Part shown: positions 7,805 to 16,598 of the stretch, one piece after another
Layout of the letters: every line of letters starts with the position of its first letter
How positions within the stretch are numbered: position 1 is the first letter of the stretch
Assembly: GCA_017621975.1 (NCBI GenBank)
Contig: JAGARW010000134.1
Location: 1 to 40,368 of the forward strand
DNA: 40,368 nt
Direction: 5' to 3'
Source: Lachnospiraceae bacterium
GTDB lineage: Bacteria; Bacillota; Clostridia; Lachnospirales; Lachnospiraceae
The notes under the pieces: model-generated
What the model saw: only the letters and a program-made list of their open reading frames with translations
Told to the model about the DNA's origin: nothing
The model's database searches: none
Position numbers and translations under genes: made by a program

Positions 7805-7843
7805 AACGTAAAAGATTTTCTAAAGCATTAAGAAGGTTTGCAT

Positions 7844-8515
7844 ATGGCTAAGAAACGGGGCAAAAATGAAGATAAATACAGAGCCGCCCTGGAAGGCATC
7901 ACGTCAAACGGCAGGAAAATACCGGTTTTGACGCTCGATAATAAATGGCATAAGCTGTTTACCCAGACCGGCAGTACGCCTGAGATCGCGTCGCTTTCAG
8001 AAAAGCTGAACGACCTGCTGAAACGGCAGGGAAAGCTGAATAATGAGATCAAAGAGATCAAACGGCTGAAAAAGAAGCTGATGGACAATATCGTCGCTTC
8101 TATGAACGCGGTATCCGATACGGAGGAGAAGTCCTCAGGCGCAGAGAAAAAAATGGAAGAAAGCAGGCGTCTGATCGAAGAGTGCAATGAGAAGCTGGAA
8201 GAATATGAGGACGAATGTCTGGAGCTTCCGCGCCAGATCGACGCCGTCAATTATAAGCTGATGCTTGCGACAATGGAAATCTGTTACGACAGGCTGCAGA
8301 GCAATGCAAAAGAGATAGGCGAGATCGGAAGCTGGATTGCAAAGACGCGGGTCGAGCTGAAAAAGAAGCTGCTGAAAAAGCAGGAAAGCGAGATCGAAAA
8401 CCACAATCTCTATTCCTATATGCACGATATTTTCGGGGCGGAAGTACTCGAAATATTCGATATGGAATATAACCCGGACGAGCAAATACCGGAGAAAAAA
8501 ACAAAAGAACAGTAA
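7844..8515 (+). CDS. Coiled-coil protein of unknown function
   Basis: I do not recognise this 223-residue protein. It is very rich in Lys and Glu. Residues about 45-130 and 145-195 look like two long coiled coils separated by the PRQIDAVNYKLM turn, and the tail is acidic with the pattern DIFGAEVLEIFDMEYNP. There is no signal peptide or membrane segment, so it should be cytosolic. The ATG at 7844 follows AGAAGG with nine bases of spacing and is preferred over an in-frame TTG six bases earlier. It sits 39 bp after rex and 78 bp before the NAD(P)HX repair gene, probably in the same transcript. Nothing in the sequence links it to redox sensing beyond this position. Confidence 0.75.
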   Translation: MAKKRGKNEDKYRAALEGITSNGRKIPVLTLDNKWHKLFTQTGSTPEIASLSEKLNDLLKRQGKLNNEIKEIKRLKKKLMDNIVASMNAVSDTEEKSSGAEKKMEESRRLIEECNEKLEEYEDECLELPRQIDAVNYKLMLATMEICYDRLQSNAKEIGEIGSWIAKTRVELKKKLLKKQESEIENHNLYSYMHDIFGAEVLEIFDMEYNPDEQIPEKKTKEQ

Positions 8516-8593
8516 ATGCGTCAAGGAAGGCTCCTGTGGCGCATTTTATGCATTTATACATGAACGGAGGCGCGGGAGGAAGGGAGGCAGAAT

Positions 8594-10198
8594 ATGCAGT
8601 ATCTTGTGAGCGCGGGTCAAATGAAGGAATATGATGCGGACACCATTCAAAATATAAAAATACCGTCGCTTGTTTTGATGGAGCGGGCGGCGTGGGCAAC
8701 AGCGCAGGAGATATGCAGGCGTTTTCCAAAGGGACTGGAAACGGGCGGACTGCGCGGAAAAATCCGTGTGCTTGTAGTATCGGGCGTTGGCAATAACGGC
8801 GGAGACGGTTTTGCAGTCGGACGTATTTTGCAGGAGCATGGTTATGAAGTTTCGTATACGCTGATCGGCGAAGAAGCAAAATGCAGCGCGGAAACGCGGA
8901 TGCAGATCGAAATATTAGAAAACTCAGGCGTTTCCATAGCGCAGAGCCTGCCGCAGAAGCAGGAGCCATTCGATGTGATCGTTGACGCCCTGTTTGGGAT
9001 CGGGCTGTCCCGCGAGCTGACGGGAGCATACAGGGAGGCGGTCGAATGGATTAACGCATCGGGCGGTTATGTCGTTTCAGCGGATATTCCGTCCGGAATT
9101 CATGCGGATACGGGAGCCGTTATGGGCTGCGCGGTGAGAGCCGATCTGACAGTGACGTACGGTTACCGGAAGACGGGACTTATTTTTTATCCGGGCGCGG
9201 ACTATGCCGGAGAACTGATTTGCAGCAAAATCGGCATTTCTTATCGGAAAGGATTGACGAAACCGCTGGCATTTACGTATGAAAGATCGGATTTTGCAAG
9301 AATTCCTGCAAGAAAGAACGACGGCAATAAAGGAAGCTTCGGCAAGGTACTTGTGATTGCGGGCAGCCGGAGAATGTACGGCGCATGTCAGTTTGCCGCG
9401 CTTGGAGCCTACAGGATCGGCGCGGGACTTGTACGTGTTCTCACAGCGCGGGAAAACAGAGAGCTGCTGCTGGCGGCTTTGCCGGAAGCGATCGTTGACG
9501 CATATGACGGCGGGATACCGGAAGATATTTTAGGGCAGGCAATCCGATGGGCAGACTGTGTTGTGGCGGGACCGGGCATCGGGACAGATGCCAAGGCGGA
9601 GGCTTTTATGGAGAGGATCTGGAACGAATGCGCGGTAAACGGCGCCATGCCGCTTGTCATCGATGCGGACGGACTGAATATTCTGGCGGAGCATCCGCAG
9701 TGGCTTGCCCGGTATGCGCAGCGCGTCACAACGGATGAGGAACAAGACTGCCGCGTTTACTTCACGCCGCATATGGGTGAGTTTGCACGGCTTGCGAAAA
9801 AGAGCATAAAATGTTGTAAAGAAGAAAGAATCAAAGAAGTAATCGAATACGCAGAAGAGAATCGGGTTATTTTGGTCAGCAAGGATGCCCGGACGGTCAT
9901 TGCCGATCCGCAGGGAGAGCTTTATATCAATACATCGGGCGATAACGGCATGGCGACCGGAGGCAGCGGCGACGTACTGGCAGGAATGCTTGCCGGGCTG
10001 CTTGCGCAGGGAATGCGCGGAATCGAGGCGGCTGCGATGGCGGCATATCTGCATGGGCTTTGCGGAAACAATGCGTCCGCAAAGAAAACGCCATACTGCG
10101 TGATGGCGGGCGACCTGCTGGAGGAGCTGCCGGAGGTGATGCGTTTGGCGCATCGCGGCGGATTAGAGAAGGAACATGGGAGGCACAAAAGAAAATGA
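8594..10198 (+). CDS. nnr: Bifunctional NAD(P)H-hydrate epimerase / ADP-dependent dehydratase
   Basis: This cytosolic enzyme repairs damaged nicotinamide cofactors: the N-terminal YjeF_N domain (residues about 1-215) interconverts R- and S-NAD(P)HX, and the C-terminal kinase-like domain (about 230-520) dehydrates S-NAD(P)HX with ADP. Evidence in the first half is GNNGGDGFAVGR and DALFGIGLSRELTG. In the second half NKGSFGKVLVIAGS, GPGIGTDAKAEA, VIDADGLNIL and GMATGGSGDVLAGM are the ADP-dependent dehydratase signatures. The length of 534 residues is close to the fused E. coli form. A good GGGAGG site precedes the ATG. The stop overlaps the alr start (ATGA), so the two genes are translationally coupled, and the nearness to rex fits an NADH theme. 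Confidence 0.95.
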   Translation: MQYLVSAGQMKEYDADTIQNIKIPSLVLMERAAWATAQEICRRFPKGLETGGLRGKIRVLVVSGVGNNGGDGFAVGRILQEHGYEVSYTLIGEEAKCSAETRMQIEILENSGVSIAQSLPQKQEPFDVIVDALFGIGLSRELTGAYREAVEWINASGGYVVSADIPSGIHADTGAVMGCAVRADLTVTYGYRKTGLIFYPGADYAGELICSKIGISYRKGLTKPLAFTYERSDFARIPARKNDGNKGSFGKVLVIAGSRRMYGACQFAALGAYRIGAGLVRVLTARENRELLLAALPEAIVDAYDGGIPEDILGQAIRWADCVVAGPGIGTDAKAEAFMERIWNECAVNGAMPLVIDADGLNILAEHPQWLARYAQRVTTDEEQDCRVYFTPHMGEFARLAKKSIKCCKEERIKEVIEYAEENRVILVSKDARTVIADPQGELYINTSGDNGMATGGSGDVLAGMLAGLLAQGMRGIEAAAMAAYLHGLCGNNASAKKTPYCVMAGDLLEELPEVMRLAHRGGLEKEHGRHKRK

Positions 10199-11412
10199 GT
10201 GTGAATGAGAAATTGGAAACGTATGCAAGGGTGTATGCGGAAGTGGATTTGGACGCGATACGGTACAATATGGAGCAGATGAAAGCTAATATTGCGCCGC
10301 AGACAGAGATGATCGGCGTGATTAAGGCGGACGGCTACGGACATGGAAGCGTGCCGCTTGCGCAGGAGCTTGAGCCGCTCCCGTATTTGTTCGGGTTTGC
10401 CACAGCTACTTATGAGGAAGCTTTGATTCTTCGAAGAAGCGGCGTTAAAAAGCCGATTCTTATTTTAGGTTATACGTTCCCTTATTGCTATGACGGTTTG
10501 ATACAGGAGGGTATCCGCCCTGCGGTATTCCGGTCTGACAGTGTGAAAGCGTTGTCGGAGCGCGCGATGCTGCTTGGTCAGGAGGCGGTCGTTCATATCA
10601 AGGTCGATACCGGGATGTCGCGCATCGGGATCCGACCGGACGATACGGGCATTGCGTTCGTAAAGGAAGTAATGGCGCTGCCGGGGATTCGGATCGAGGG
10701 GATTTTTACACATTTTGCAAAGGCGGATATGACGGATAAGAGCGCGGCGCAGAAGCAGTGCTCCGTATTCAAAGCGTTTACGGAGCGGATCGAGCGGGAG
10801 CTGGGACTGCGCATTCCGGTGCGGCACTGTTCCAACAGCGCCGGAATCATCCGTATGCCGGAAGCCAATATGGATGTCGTCAGAGCGGGCATTACGCTGT
10901 ACGGACTCTGGTCGTCGGATGAGGTAGAGCGGGATATCGTAGATTTGAAGCCCGCGCTTTCATGGAAGAGCCGCATCGTTTATATCAAAGAGATGGAAGA
11001 CGGCATGGAAATCAGCTACGGCGGCACGTTTACGGCAAAGAAGGGCATGCGGGTCGCGACGGTTCCGGTCGGCTATGCGGACGGTTATCCGAGGACGCTT
11101 TCCAATAAAGGCTTCGTCCTGATCCGCGGCAGGCGCGCAAAGATACTCGGCAGAGTATGTATGGATCAGATGATGGTCGACGTAACGGATATTTCAGGGG
11201 CATGCGAGGGAGATATCGTAACGCTGCTCGGAACAGACGGCGGGGATGCCATCACGGCGGAGATGCTCGGAGAGCTTTCGGGGCGTTTTAACTATGAGCT
11301 TGTCTGCGATATCGGAAAGCGCGTGCCGAGAGTTTACCGAAAAGGCGGACGGATCGTCGGCACGAAAGATTATTATGATGATTTTGAATACCTTCCCGAA
11401 AAAGGGCAATAA
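10195..11412 (+). CDS. alr: Alanine racemase
   Basis: This PLP enzyme interconverts L- and D-alanine for peptidoglycan. The lysine that carries PLP is in [10 protein letters not shown] near residue 45, the partner tyrosine is in [10 protein letters not shown], and [11 protein letters not shown] is the C-terminal domain motif. The protein from the chosen ATG is 405 residues, slightly longer than the usual 360-390. The ATG at 10195 overlaps the preceding stop (ATGA) and has GGGAGG at 10178-10183; longer in-frame starts would run into the nnr gene. As in Bacillus, the mazF-type toxin gene follows directly. Confidence 0.95.
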   Translation: MSVNEKLETYARVYAEVDLDAIRYNMEQMKANIAPQTEMIGVIKADGYGHGSVPLAQELEPLPYLFGFATATYEEALILRRSGVKKPILILGYTFPYCYDGLIQEGIRPAVFRSDSVKALSERAMLLGQEAVVHIKVDTGMSRIGIRPDDTGIAFVKEVMALPGIRIEGIFTHFAKADMTDKSAAQKQCSVFKAFTERIERELGLRIPVRHCSNSAGIIRMPEANMDVVRAGITLYGLWSSDEVERDIVDLKPALSWKSRIVYIKEMEDGMEISYGGTFTAKKGMRVATVPVGYADGYPRTLSNKGFVLIRGRRAKILGRVCMDQMMVDVTDISGACEGDIVTLLGTDGGDAITAEMLGELSGRFNYELVCDIGKRVPRVYRKGGRIVGTKDYYDDFEYLPEKGQ

Positions 11413-11450
11413 TATTGCTAAATGAAAATGAAGGAAGTGTAAGACGAGGC

Positions 11451-11792
11451 ATGAGACGTGGAGATGTATACTATGCGGATTTACGGCCGGTCATCGGTTC
11501 CGAACAGGGCGGGATCAGACCTGTTCTGATCATTCAGAACGACGTTGGAAACCGCCACAGCCCGACTGTGATCTGCGCAGCCATTACATCAAAGATGAAT
11601 AAGGCGAAGCTGCCGACTCATATTGAACTGGATTCCCATCGTTATGAAATGGTAAAAGATTCTGTTGTCCTTCTGGAACAACTGCGGACGATTGACAAGA
11701 AGCGCCTGAAGGATAAAGTATGTCATCTGGATCAGGATATTATGGAAAAAGTAAACAAAGGGCTTTTGATTAGTCTTGAGCTGGATACATAA
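11451..11792 (+). CDS. mazF: MazF/EndoA-type mRNA interferase
   Basis: The 113-residue protein is close to Bacillus EndoA (NdoA): [44 protein letters not shown] and [13 protein letters not shown] are all family motifs. Arg in GGIRPV and Thr in AAITS are the expected active-site residues, so it should be an active, sequence-specific endoribonuclease. The ATG at 11451 aligns with the family start; an in-frame TTG at 11415 would add 12 poorly conserved residues. Only 38 bp separate the chosen start from the alr stop, so the antitoxin gene that lies between alr and the toxin in Bacillus is missing here. Either the antitoxin is elsewhere or activity is restrained in another way. Confidence 0.93.
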   Translation: MRRGDVYYADLRPVIGSEQGGIRPVLIIQNDVGNRHSPTVICAAITSKMNKAKLPTHIELDSHRYEMVKDSVVLLEQLRTIDKKRLKDKVCHLDQDIMEKVNKGLLISLELDT

Positions 11793-11820
11793 GTGCGCGG
11801 CGCTTTAGAATGGAGAGAGG

Positions 11821-12651
11821 ATGTACGTAGGAAATCAAAACAAGAAACGACAGGCGCGCTTTTCGGTGTGCCTGTTATTTCTATACATATGCGTCTGCTT
11901 ATCGGCGTGTACAGGAAAGCAGACGGAAAAAAAAGAAAGACTCGACGTCTGGTTCTTTGCATGCTCGGACGATGCGGACAGTATTCTGCTGCAAACAGAT
12001 GACACGAATGTCATAATTGATACCGGGCTTTCCGAGGACAGCGATGCGCTCGTACGAAAATTGAAAGAACAGGACGTGCAGAACGTTGATCTGCTCATTC
12101 TGACGCATCCCGACAAGGATCATATCGGCGGGGCTGAGGCGGTGCTGGATGCGTTTTCGGTAGAACAGGTTATGCAGACAGACTTCGTGAAAGGTTCGGA
12201 GCTTCAGAAAGCGTTGGAAGAGCGTCTTTTGGAGGAAAATGTGCTTGTTCCCGAAGAAAAGATGCAGCTTTCTTATGGAGAATTGCAGATGACGATCTAT
12301 CCTCCCGGAGAGGAATACGAAAGCAGCAACAATAATTCGATCGCGGCTCTCGCAGAATATGAGGGAAAACGCTTTTTCTTTGCGGGCGACGCAAAAAGAA
12401 AGCGGATCGAAGAGCTTTTGTCCGAAGGGCTGCCGCAGGTTGACGTTTATAAAGCGGCGCATCATGGCAGGGATAACGGCAAGAGCAGCGAGCTGATCGA
12501 GCGGCTTTCCCCGGAAATTGCGGTCGTGACTGCCAGAGAACCGGAAGAAGAGACCGCGCGGACATTTGCACAGATTGGATCGACGGTATACAGCACGTAT
12601 GAAAGCGACGTTCATTTCACAGTAGACGGCGGTATTCTTGACGTAGAATAG
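11821..12651 (+). CDS. Metallo-beta-lactamase-fold lipoprotein, ComEC C-terminal-like
   Basis: A 276-residue exported protein. Residues about 13-33 form a hydrophobic signal ending in a lipobox (LSAC, Cys near 33), so it should be anchored outside the membrane. The rest has the metallo-beta-lactamase fold as in the ComEC hydrolase domain: NVIIDTGL, THPDKDHIGG for metal binding, FFAGDA and KAAHHGRDN. The usual HxHxDH reads H-P-D-K-D-H, a variant seen in ComEC-like relatives. The substrate is unknown; ComEC-type domains are linked to extracellular DNA or phosphodiesters. The start ATG follows GGAGAGAGG directly. It lies 28 bp after mazF in the same gene run. Confidence 0.85.
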   Translation: MYVGNQNKKRQARFSVCLLFLYICVCLSACTGKQTEKKERLDVWFFACSDDADSILLQTDDTNVIIDTGLSEDSDALVRKLKEQDVQNVDLLILTHPDKDHIGGAEAVLDAFSVEQVMQTDFVKGSELQKALEERLLEENVLVPEEKMQLSYGELQMTIYPPGEEYESSNNNSIAALAEYEGKRFFFAGDAKRKRIEELLSEGLPQVDVYKAAHHGRDNGKSSELIERLSPEIAVVTAREPEEETARTFAQIGSTVYSTYESDVHFTVDGGILDVE

Positions 12652-12711
12652 AGAAAATGCTATATTCTATAGATAAGGCTTTTCATAGGAGCTTTAGAAT
12701 GGAGGAGAGAA

Positions 12712-13617
12712 ATGGACGATGGTGGACCCACTGCCACGGTAAAGGACTTTGTGAAAAAAGTTTTTCACGGAATTGCAAAAGCATTCGGCATACAGACAGA
12801 CGGAGATGTGACGGAAAAAGAGATCATTTCTATGGTAAATGAAGGACACGAGCAGGGCGTGCTGCAGGCGAGCGAAGCGGAGATGATCACTAATATCTTT
12901 GAGCTTGACGATAAGGAAGCGCATGATATTATGACGCACCGCAAAAATATCGTTGCGATCGACGGCAATATGTCGCTTCAGGAAGCGCTTGATTTTATGA
13001 TCGGAGAGAGCTATAGCCGTTATCCGGTTTATGATGGAGACATCGATCATATTATCGGCATTCTGCATTTTAAAGATGCGGTCAGAGTAAGAGAAACAAG
13101 TAAAAGCGCAGTGATTTCGGAAAAGAAGGTCAAAAGCATAAAGGGACTGATGCGGGAAGCAAGATTCATCCCGGAGACAAGAAATATAGACGTATTGTTC
13201 CATAATATGCGTTCCATGAAAATTCAGATGGTCATTGTCATAGACGAGTACGGACAGACGGCAGGGCTTGTGGCAATGGAGGATATTCTCGAAGAGATCG
13301 TCGGCAATATTATGGACGAGTACGACGAGGAGGAAGCGCATATTGAAGAAAAAAGTGAGAATGAATATATCATAGAAGGTTTGACGCCGCTTGAGGAATT
13401 GGAAGAACGTTTCGGCATTTCCTTTGAAGAAGAGGATTTTGAAACGTTGAACGGTTTCCTGATTTCCAAAATGGACAAGATACCGGATGATGACGAGCAG
13501 TTTGAAACAGACGTTGGAGGATACCATTTCAAGGTGCTTTCGGTCAAAAACAAGATGATCGAAAACGTGCTTGTAACAAAGCTGCCTGAGACTGAAAAGG
13601 AACATGACCGCACTTGA
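12712..13617 (+). CDS. CorC/HlyC-like protein with CBS pair, no membrane domain
   Basis: A 301-residue cytosolic protein with a short N-terminal linker, two CBS domains (about 85-200, including IMTHRKNIVAID, SYSRYPVYDGDIDHIIGILHFKD and MVIVIDEYGQTAGLVAMEDILEEIVG) and a C-terminal CorC_HlyC domain (about 215-295). MTHR..., DEYG and the EDILEEIVG block are family hallmarks. CNNM/CorC relatives of this kind are linked to magnesium and divalent ion handling. Full-length members carry a DUF21 membrane domain that is absent here, so this is the short CorC form. The start has a clear GGAGGAGAG site. Its exact role is unproven. Confidence 0.9.
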   Translation: MDDGGPTATVKDFVKKVFHGIAKAFGIQTDGDVTEKEIISMVNEGHEQGVLQASEAEMITNIFELDDKEAHDIMTHRKNIVAIDGNMSLQEALDFMIGESYSRYPVYDGDIDHIIGILHFKDAVRVRETSKSAVISEKKVKSIKGLMREARFIPETRNIDVLFHNMRSMKIQMVIVIDEYGQTAGLVAMEDILEEIVGNIMDEYDEEEAHIEEKSENEYIIEGLTPLEELEERFGISFEEEDFETLNGFLISKMDKIPDDDEQFETDVGGYHFKVLSVKNKMIENVLVTKLPETEKEHDRT

Positions 13618-13674
13618 TTGCGCGCACGTTCAATGTTATAGTTTTAAGTAAGAAAAGCGAAAGAGGAGAAAGCT

Positions 13675-14403
13675 ATGTCAGGACATTCAAAATTTGCAAA
13701 CATCAAACATAAGAAAGAGAAAAACGACGCTGCCAAAGGAAAGATATTTACAATTATCGGAAGAGAAATCGCGGTAGCCGTAAAAGAAGGCGGACCGGAC
13801 GTAAACAATAACTTTAAGCTTGCGGCAGTCGTTGCAAAAGCAAAAGCGAACAACATGCCGAACGATACGATCGAACGAGGCATTAAAAAAGCAGCCGGAG
13901 ACGCCGGTAACGTAAATTACGAATACGTTACATATGAAGGATATGGTCCGAGCGGCATTGCGATCATTGTAGACGCGCCGACAGATAATAAAAACCGTAC
14001 TGCGGCAAATGTCAGAAGCGCTTTTACAAAGGGACACGGCAATATCGGTACGCAGGGCTGCGTATCCTTTATGTTTGACAAAAAGGGACAGATTATTGTC
14101 GATAAGGAAGAATATGACGGCGACGGAGACGATCTGATGATGACGGCGTTAGATGCCGGAGCGGAAGATTTTTCCGAAGAAGAAGACAGCTATGAAATTC
14201 TGACCGATCCGGATGCTTTTGAAGACGTCAGAGCGGCGCTCGAAGAAGCGGGCGTGAAAGCCGTATCCGCAGAGGTGACAATGATTCCACAGAATTACGT
14301 AGAGCTGACGGACGAGGCAGACATCAAAAACCTTCAGCGTACTCTTGATCTTTTGGATGACGATGATGACGTTCAGGCAGTTTATACAAACTGGGATGAA
14401 TGA
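13675..14403 (+). CDS. yebC: YebC/PmpR (TACO1) family protein
   Basis: This 242-residue protein has the YebC N-terminal block [20 protein letters not shown], then [14 protein letters not shown] and [13 protein letters not shown], and an acidic C-terminus. Family members were described as DNA-binding regulators and, more recently, as translation factors that help at proline stretches. The third residue block reads [11 protein letters not shown], while many members have HSKWxNIxxRK; the change is conservative. A GAGGAG site lies just upstream. The gene after it starts almost at its stop codon. Confidence 0.94.
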   Translation: MSGHSKFANIKHKKEKNDAAKGKIFTIIGREIAVAVKEGGPDVNNNFKLAAVVAKAKANNMPNDTIERGIKKAAGDAGNVNYEYVTYEGYGPSGIAIIVDAPTDNKNRTAANVRSAFTKGHGNIGTQGCVSFMFDKKGQIIVDKEEYDGDGDDLMMTALDAGAEDFSEEEDSYEILTDPDAFEDVRAALEEAGVKAVSAEVTMIPQNYVELTDEADIKNLQRTLDLLDDDDDVQAVYTNWDE

Positions 14404-14425
14404 TTGGAAAGGTATGGAGATCAGG

Positions 14426-15325
14426 ATGGAATACAGAGAGGGAAGATGCCCGAAATGTAATGAAACAATGCAGATTCCCATTGGAAGAGAGAAGATCATC
14501 TGCATGTTTTGCGGACAGGAGTTTTCGCTCACGGAGTCTAAGCAGTCGGACGAAGCGGCATATAAAACAGAGCTGGCGCGTTTTCGGGAAAATGCGGATT
14601 CTGTTTTTGCCGATTTTGAAAAAACGCTTAAAGGGTTTCAGCGAAATGAATACGAGAACAGCTTCGAACGTTATCTGCAGGTTCAAAATGGAAATTTAAA
14701 AGCGATCAGACAGATGATGCGTCTGACGCAGGATCAGGAGAAGGCTGAAGATGAAATTGCGGAAGCGGTTTTGGCAAGCGCGCGCAAGATCATGGATGAG
14801 CGCGGCGGAAAGCTAAACAGGCAGTCGATGCAGATGTCGCTGAACATGTATATGGTAACGTTTGTGCTGCCGGCGGTTCTTTCCATAGAGGAAGAAAAAT
14901 ATTCTGATCTGGCGCAGCTTATTTGTAAGAAATGGGCGGAGACGTTCAAAAACAGCAACATTCAGGCAGCAGGTTACAATACGCTCAAGAGCGGTTTCAG
15001 GAGAAAGCTTTGCTATATTACGACCGCCGTATGCGAAGGACTCCGCAAGCCGGAAAACTGCCGGGAGCTTGTGCTGTTAGAGCAGTATCGGGACGGCTAT
15101 CTTGCGTCGTCCGCAGAGGGCAGGGAGCTTGTACGGCAGTATTATGACATGGCGCCGACGATCGTGAAGCGTATTGAGAGGAAAGAGGAACACGAGCAGA
15201 TTTACCGCGCCCTCTATGAAACATACATCAGCCCGTGCGTTCAGCTTATTGAAGAGCAGAGAAACGAAGAATGCCGGGAAAAGTATCAGGAAATGGTTGA
15301 AATGCTTCGGGCGGAATATATGTAA
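14426..15325 (+). CDS. Zinc-ribbon protein with CFI-box-like C-terminus, function unknown
   Basis: The 299-residue protein starts with a small zinc ribbon (CPKC near residue 8, CMFC near residue 28). A helical middle part follows, and the C-terminal third has CYITTAVCEGLRKPENC followed by LEQYRDGYL and GRELVRQYYDMAPTIV. That last block resembles the CFI-box domain seen in many Firmicutes proteins of unknown role. No signal peptide is present. The ATG at 14426 has GGAG six bases upstream and is preferred over in-frame ATGs at 14396 and 14414, which lack a good site. It lies 22 bp after yebC. The conserved Cys set suggests metal binding; nothing more specific can be said. Confidence 0.75.
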   Translation: MEYREGRCPKCNETMQIPIGREKIICMFCGQEFSLTESKQSDEAAYKTELARFRENADSVFADFEKTLKGFQRNEYENSFERYLQVQNGNLKAIRQMMRLTQDQEKAEDEIAEAVLASARKIMDERGGKLNRQSMQMSLNMYMVTFVLPAVLSIEEEKYSDLAQLICKKWAETFKNSNIQAAGYNTLKSGFRRKLCYITTAVCEGLRKPENCRELVLLEQYRDGYLASSAEGRELVRQYYDMAPTIVKRIERKEEHEQIYRALYETYISPCVQLIEEQRNEECREKYQEMVEMLRAEYM

Positions 15326-15352
15326 CGTCCAAAAGCGGGAATAGAGAGTAAG

Positions 15353-16357
15353 ATGCAGAAGAGAAAAAAGGAAAATGATCCGGCGTTGCAGAAAAAACGG
15401 ATAAGAAAGCGGAAGGAAAAGGTTTGGATTGCAGAAGTTTTATCCGTGCTGTGCGTGATTGCGGTTCGTGTGTTTGCTGCGGCGCGGTACGGGTTTGGCG
15501 GCGCGCAGGCAGATTCCTATGCGGCGGCTATGATATCCGGGGACGGCGCGGTCGTCTTGACGGGACGGCGCGTTTCTGATCTGTATCTCTGCTTTTTATC
15601 CGTCCTGTTTCGTTTTTTCGGAAATAAAGCGGAAATTGCCGTTTTTGCACAGCTTTTATTGCAGTGCGCGGCAATTTTTATCTTTGCCGCCGCCCTCAAA
15701 AAGCTGCTCGGCAGCGCGGCGGTCATTTCTTTTTTGCTTGCCGCGTCTTTTGTCCCTCATTTTTTGTTTGAATATCACAGGTATTCGCCGGATCTGTTGG
15801 TCTGCCTGCTGTCCGGCTGCGTTTTTTATGCGGCTGCCTGTCTGATACGCAGTATTGGGGCGGGAAAGAGACTTGTCGGCGCGCTGCTTTTGCTTATAAC
15901 GTGCGTTTTGGCGGGAGGTTTGATCTGGCTTATTTTGCCTGAGTTTCAAAACGGGACGGACGTGTCATATACCAACCTGTATACGCTTATATGCCTGGCA
16001 GTAGTCTGCGCGGGCATTCAGGGAATCATAAACGGATTTTGCGCGCTTCGCGCCGTGAGGAGGAAACAAGCGGCCGATGGACAGGCAGACGCCGTAAAAG
16101 CCGGAGCCGCGCCGGATAAGATGCGGGAGAAAAACGAGACGTTGTCTCCGGAAGCGGAAACGGAAAGGGGCGTCCGGGAAGCCGCGCCGGAAAGCGGAGA
16201 GCCGGAGAAGCAGAAGATCAATTACATTCCGAATCCTCTGCCGCTGCCGAAAAAGCATGTGAAAAAAGTCATGGGCTTCGACCTCGATACCGATACCGGC
16301 GACAGACTTTTGGATTTCGATTATCAGGGGACGGACGGGGACGATTTCGATATTTGA
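15353..16357 (+). CDS. Polytopic membrane protein of unknown function
   Basis: The protein has 334 residues. It starts with a very basic stretch of about 24 residues, then has about six hydrophobic segments between residues 25 and 235 (for example VWIAEVLSVLCVIAVRVF, AVFAQLLLQCAAIFIFAAAL and LVGALLLLITCVLAGGLIWL). A long hydrophilic tail ends in NPLPLPKKHVKKVMGFD and an acidic DxDxD-rich tip. The layout resembles a shortened GT-C-type membrane protein, but no catalytic motif is visible, so I assign no function. The conserved-looking tail motif is presumably cytosolic. The ribosome binding site is weak (AGAGAG). Confidence 0.65.
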   Translation: MQKRKKENDPALQKKRIRKRKEKVWIAEVLSVLCVIAVRVFAAARYGFGGAQADSYAAAMISGDGAVVLTGRRVSDLYLCFLSVLFRFFGNKAEIAVFAQLLLQCAAIFIFAAALKKLLGSAAVISFLLAASFVPHFLFEYHRYSPDLLVCLLSGCVFYAAACLIRSIGAGKRLVGALLLLITCVLAGGLIWLILPEFQNGTDVSYTNLYTLICLAVVCAGIQGIINGFCALRAVRRKQAADGQADAVKAGAAPDKMREKNETLSPEAETERGVREAAPESGEPEKQKINYIPNPLPLPKKHVKKVMGFDLDTDTGDRLLDFDYQGTDGDDFDI

Positions 16358-16477
16358 ATGATGAAAACCGAAAATTGCTGCGTGTGGACAAAACGTTAAG
16401 AAAGTCTAATATCCTGCGCAGGCACAGAAAATGAAATATTTTATGCGGTCTGACGGCAAAGGCTTTCAATAAAAATT

Positions 16478-16506
16478 TTGACTGCCCGAATTTTATCAAA
16501 TAAAAT
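16478..16506 (+). promoter_or_regulatory. Promoter upstream of tepA
   Basis: TTGACT (16478-16483) and TAAAAT (16501-16506) are 17 bp apart. Transcription would start near 16513, only about 37 nt before the hairpin at 16550. Confidence 0.55.
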
Positions 16507-16549
16507 TCTCTCCGGCGGGATGATTTTGCGCCTGAATGCAGATACTAGG

Positions 16550-16576
16550 GAAAGTACGTATGTACTTTCTTTTTTT
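16550..16576 (+). terminator. Rho-independent terminator or attenuator in front of tepA
   Basis: GAAAGTAC (16550-16557) and GTACTTTC (16562-16569) form a perfect 8-bp stem with a GTAT loop, followed by a run of seven T. The next gene's AAAGGAGA ribosome binding site starts at 16584. It can end the upstream operon, or act as an attenuator for transcripts from the promoter at 16478. Confidence 0.75.
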
Positions 16577-16598
16577 ATTTTTAAAGGAGAGCATAGAT

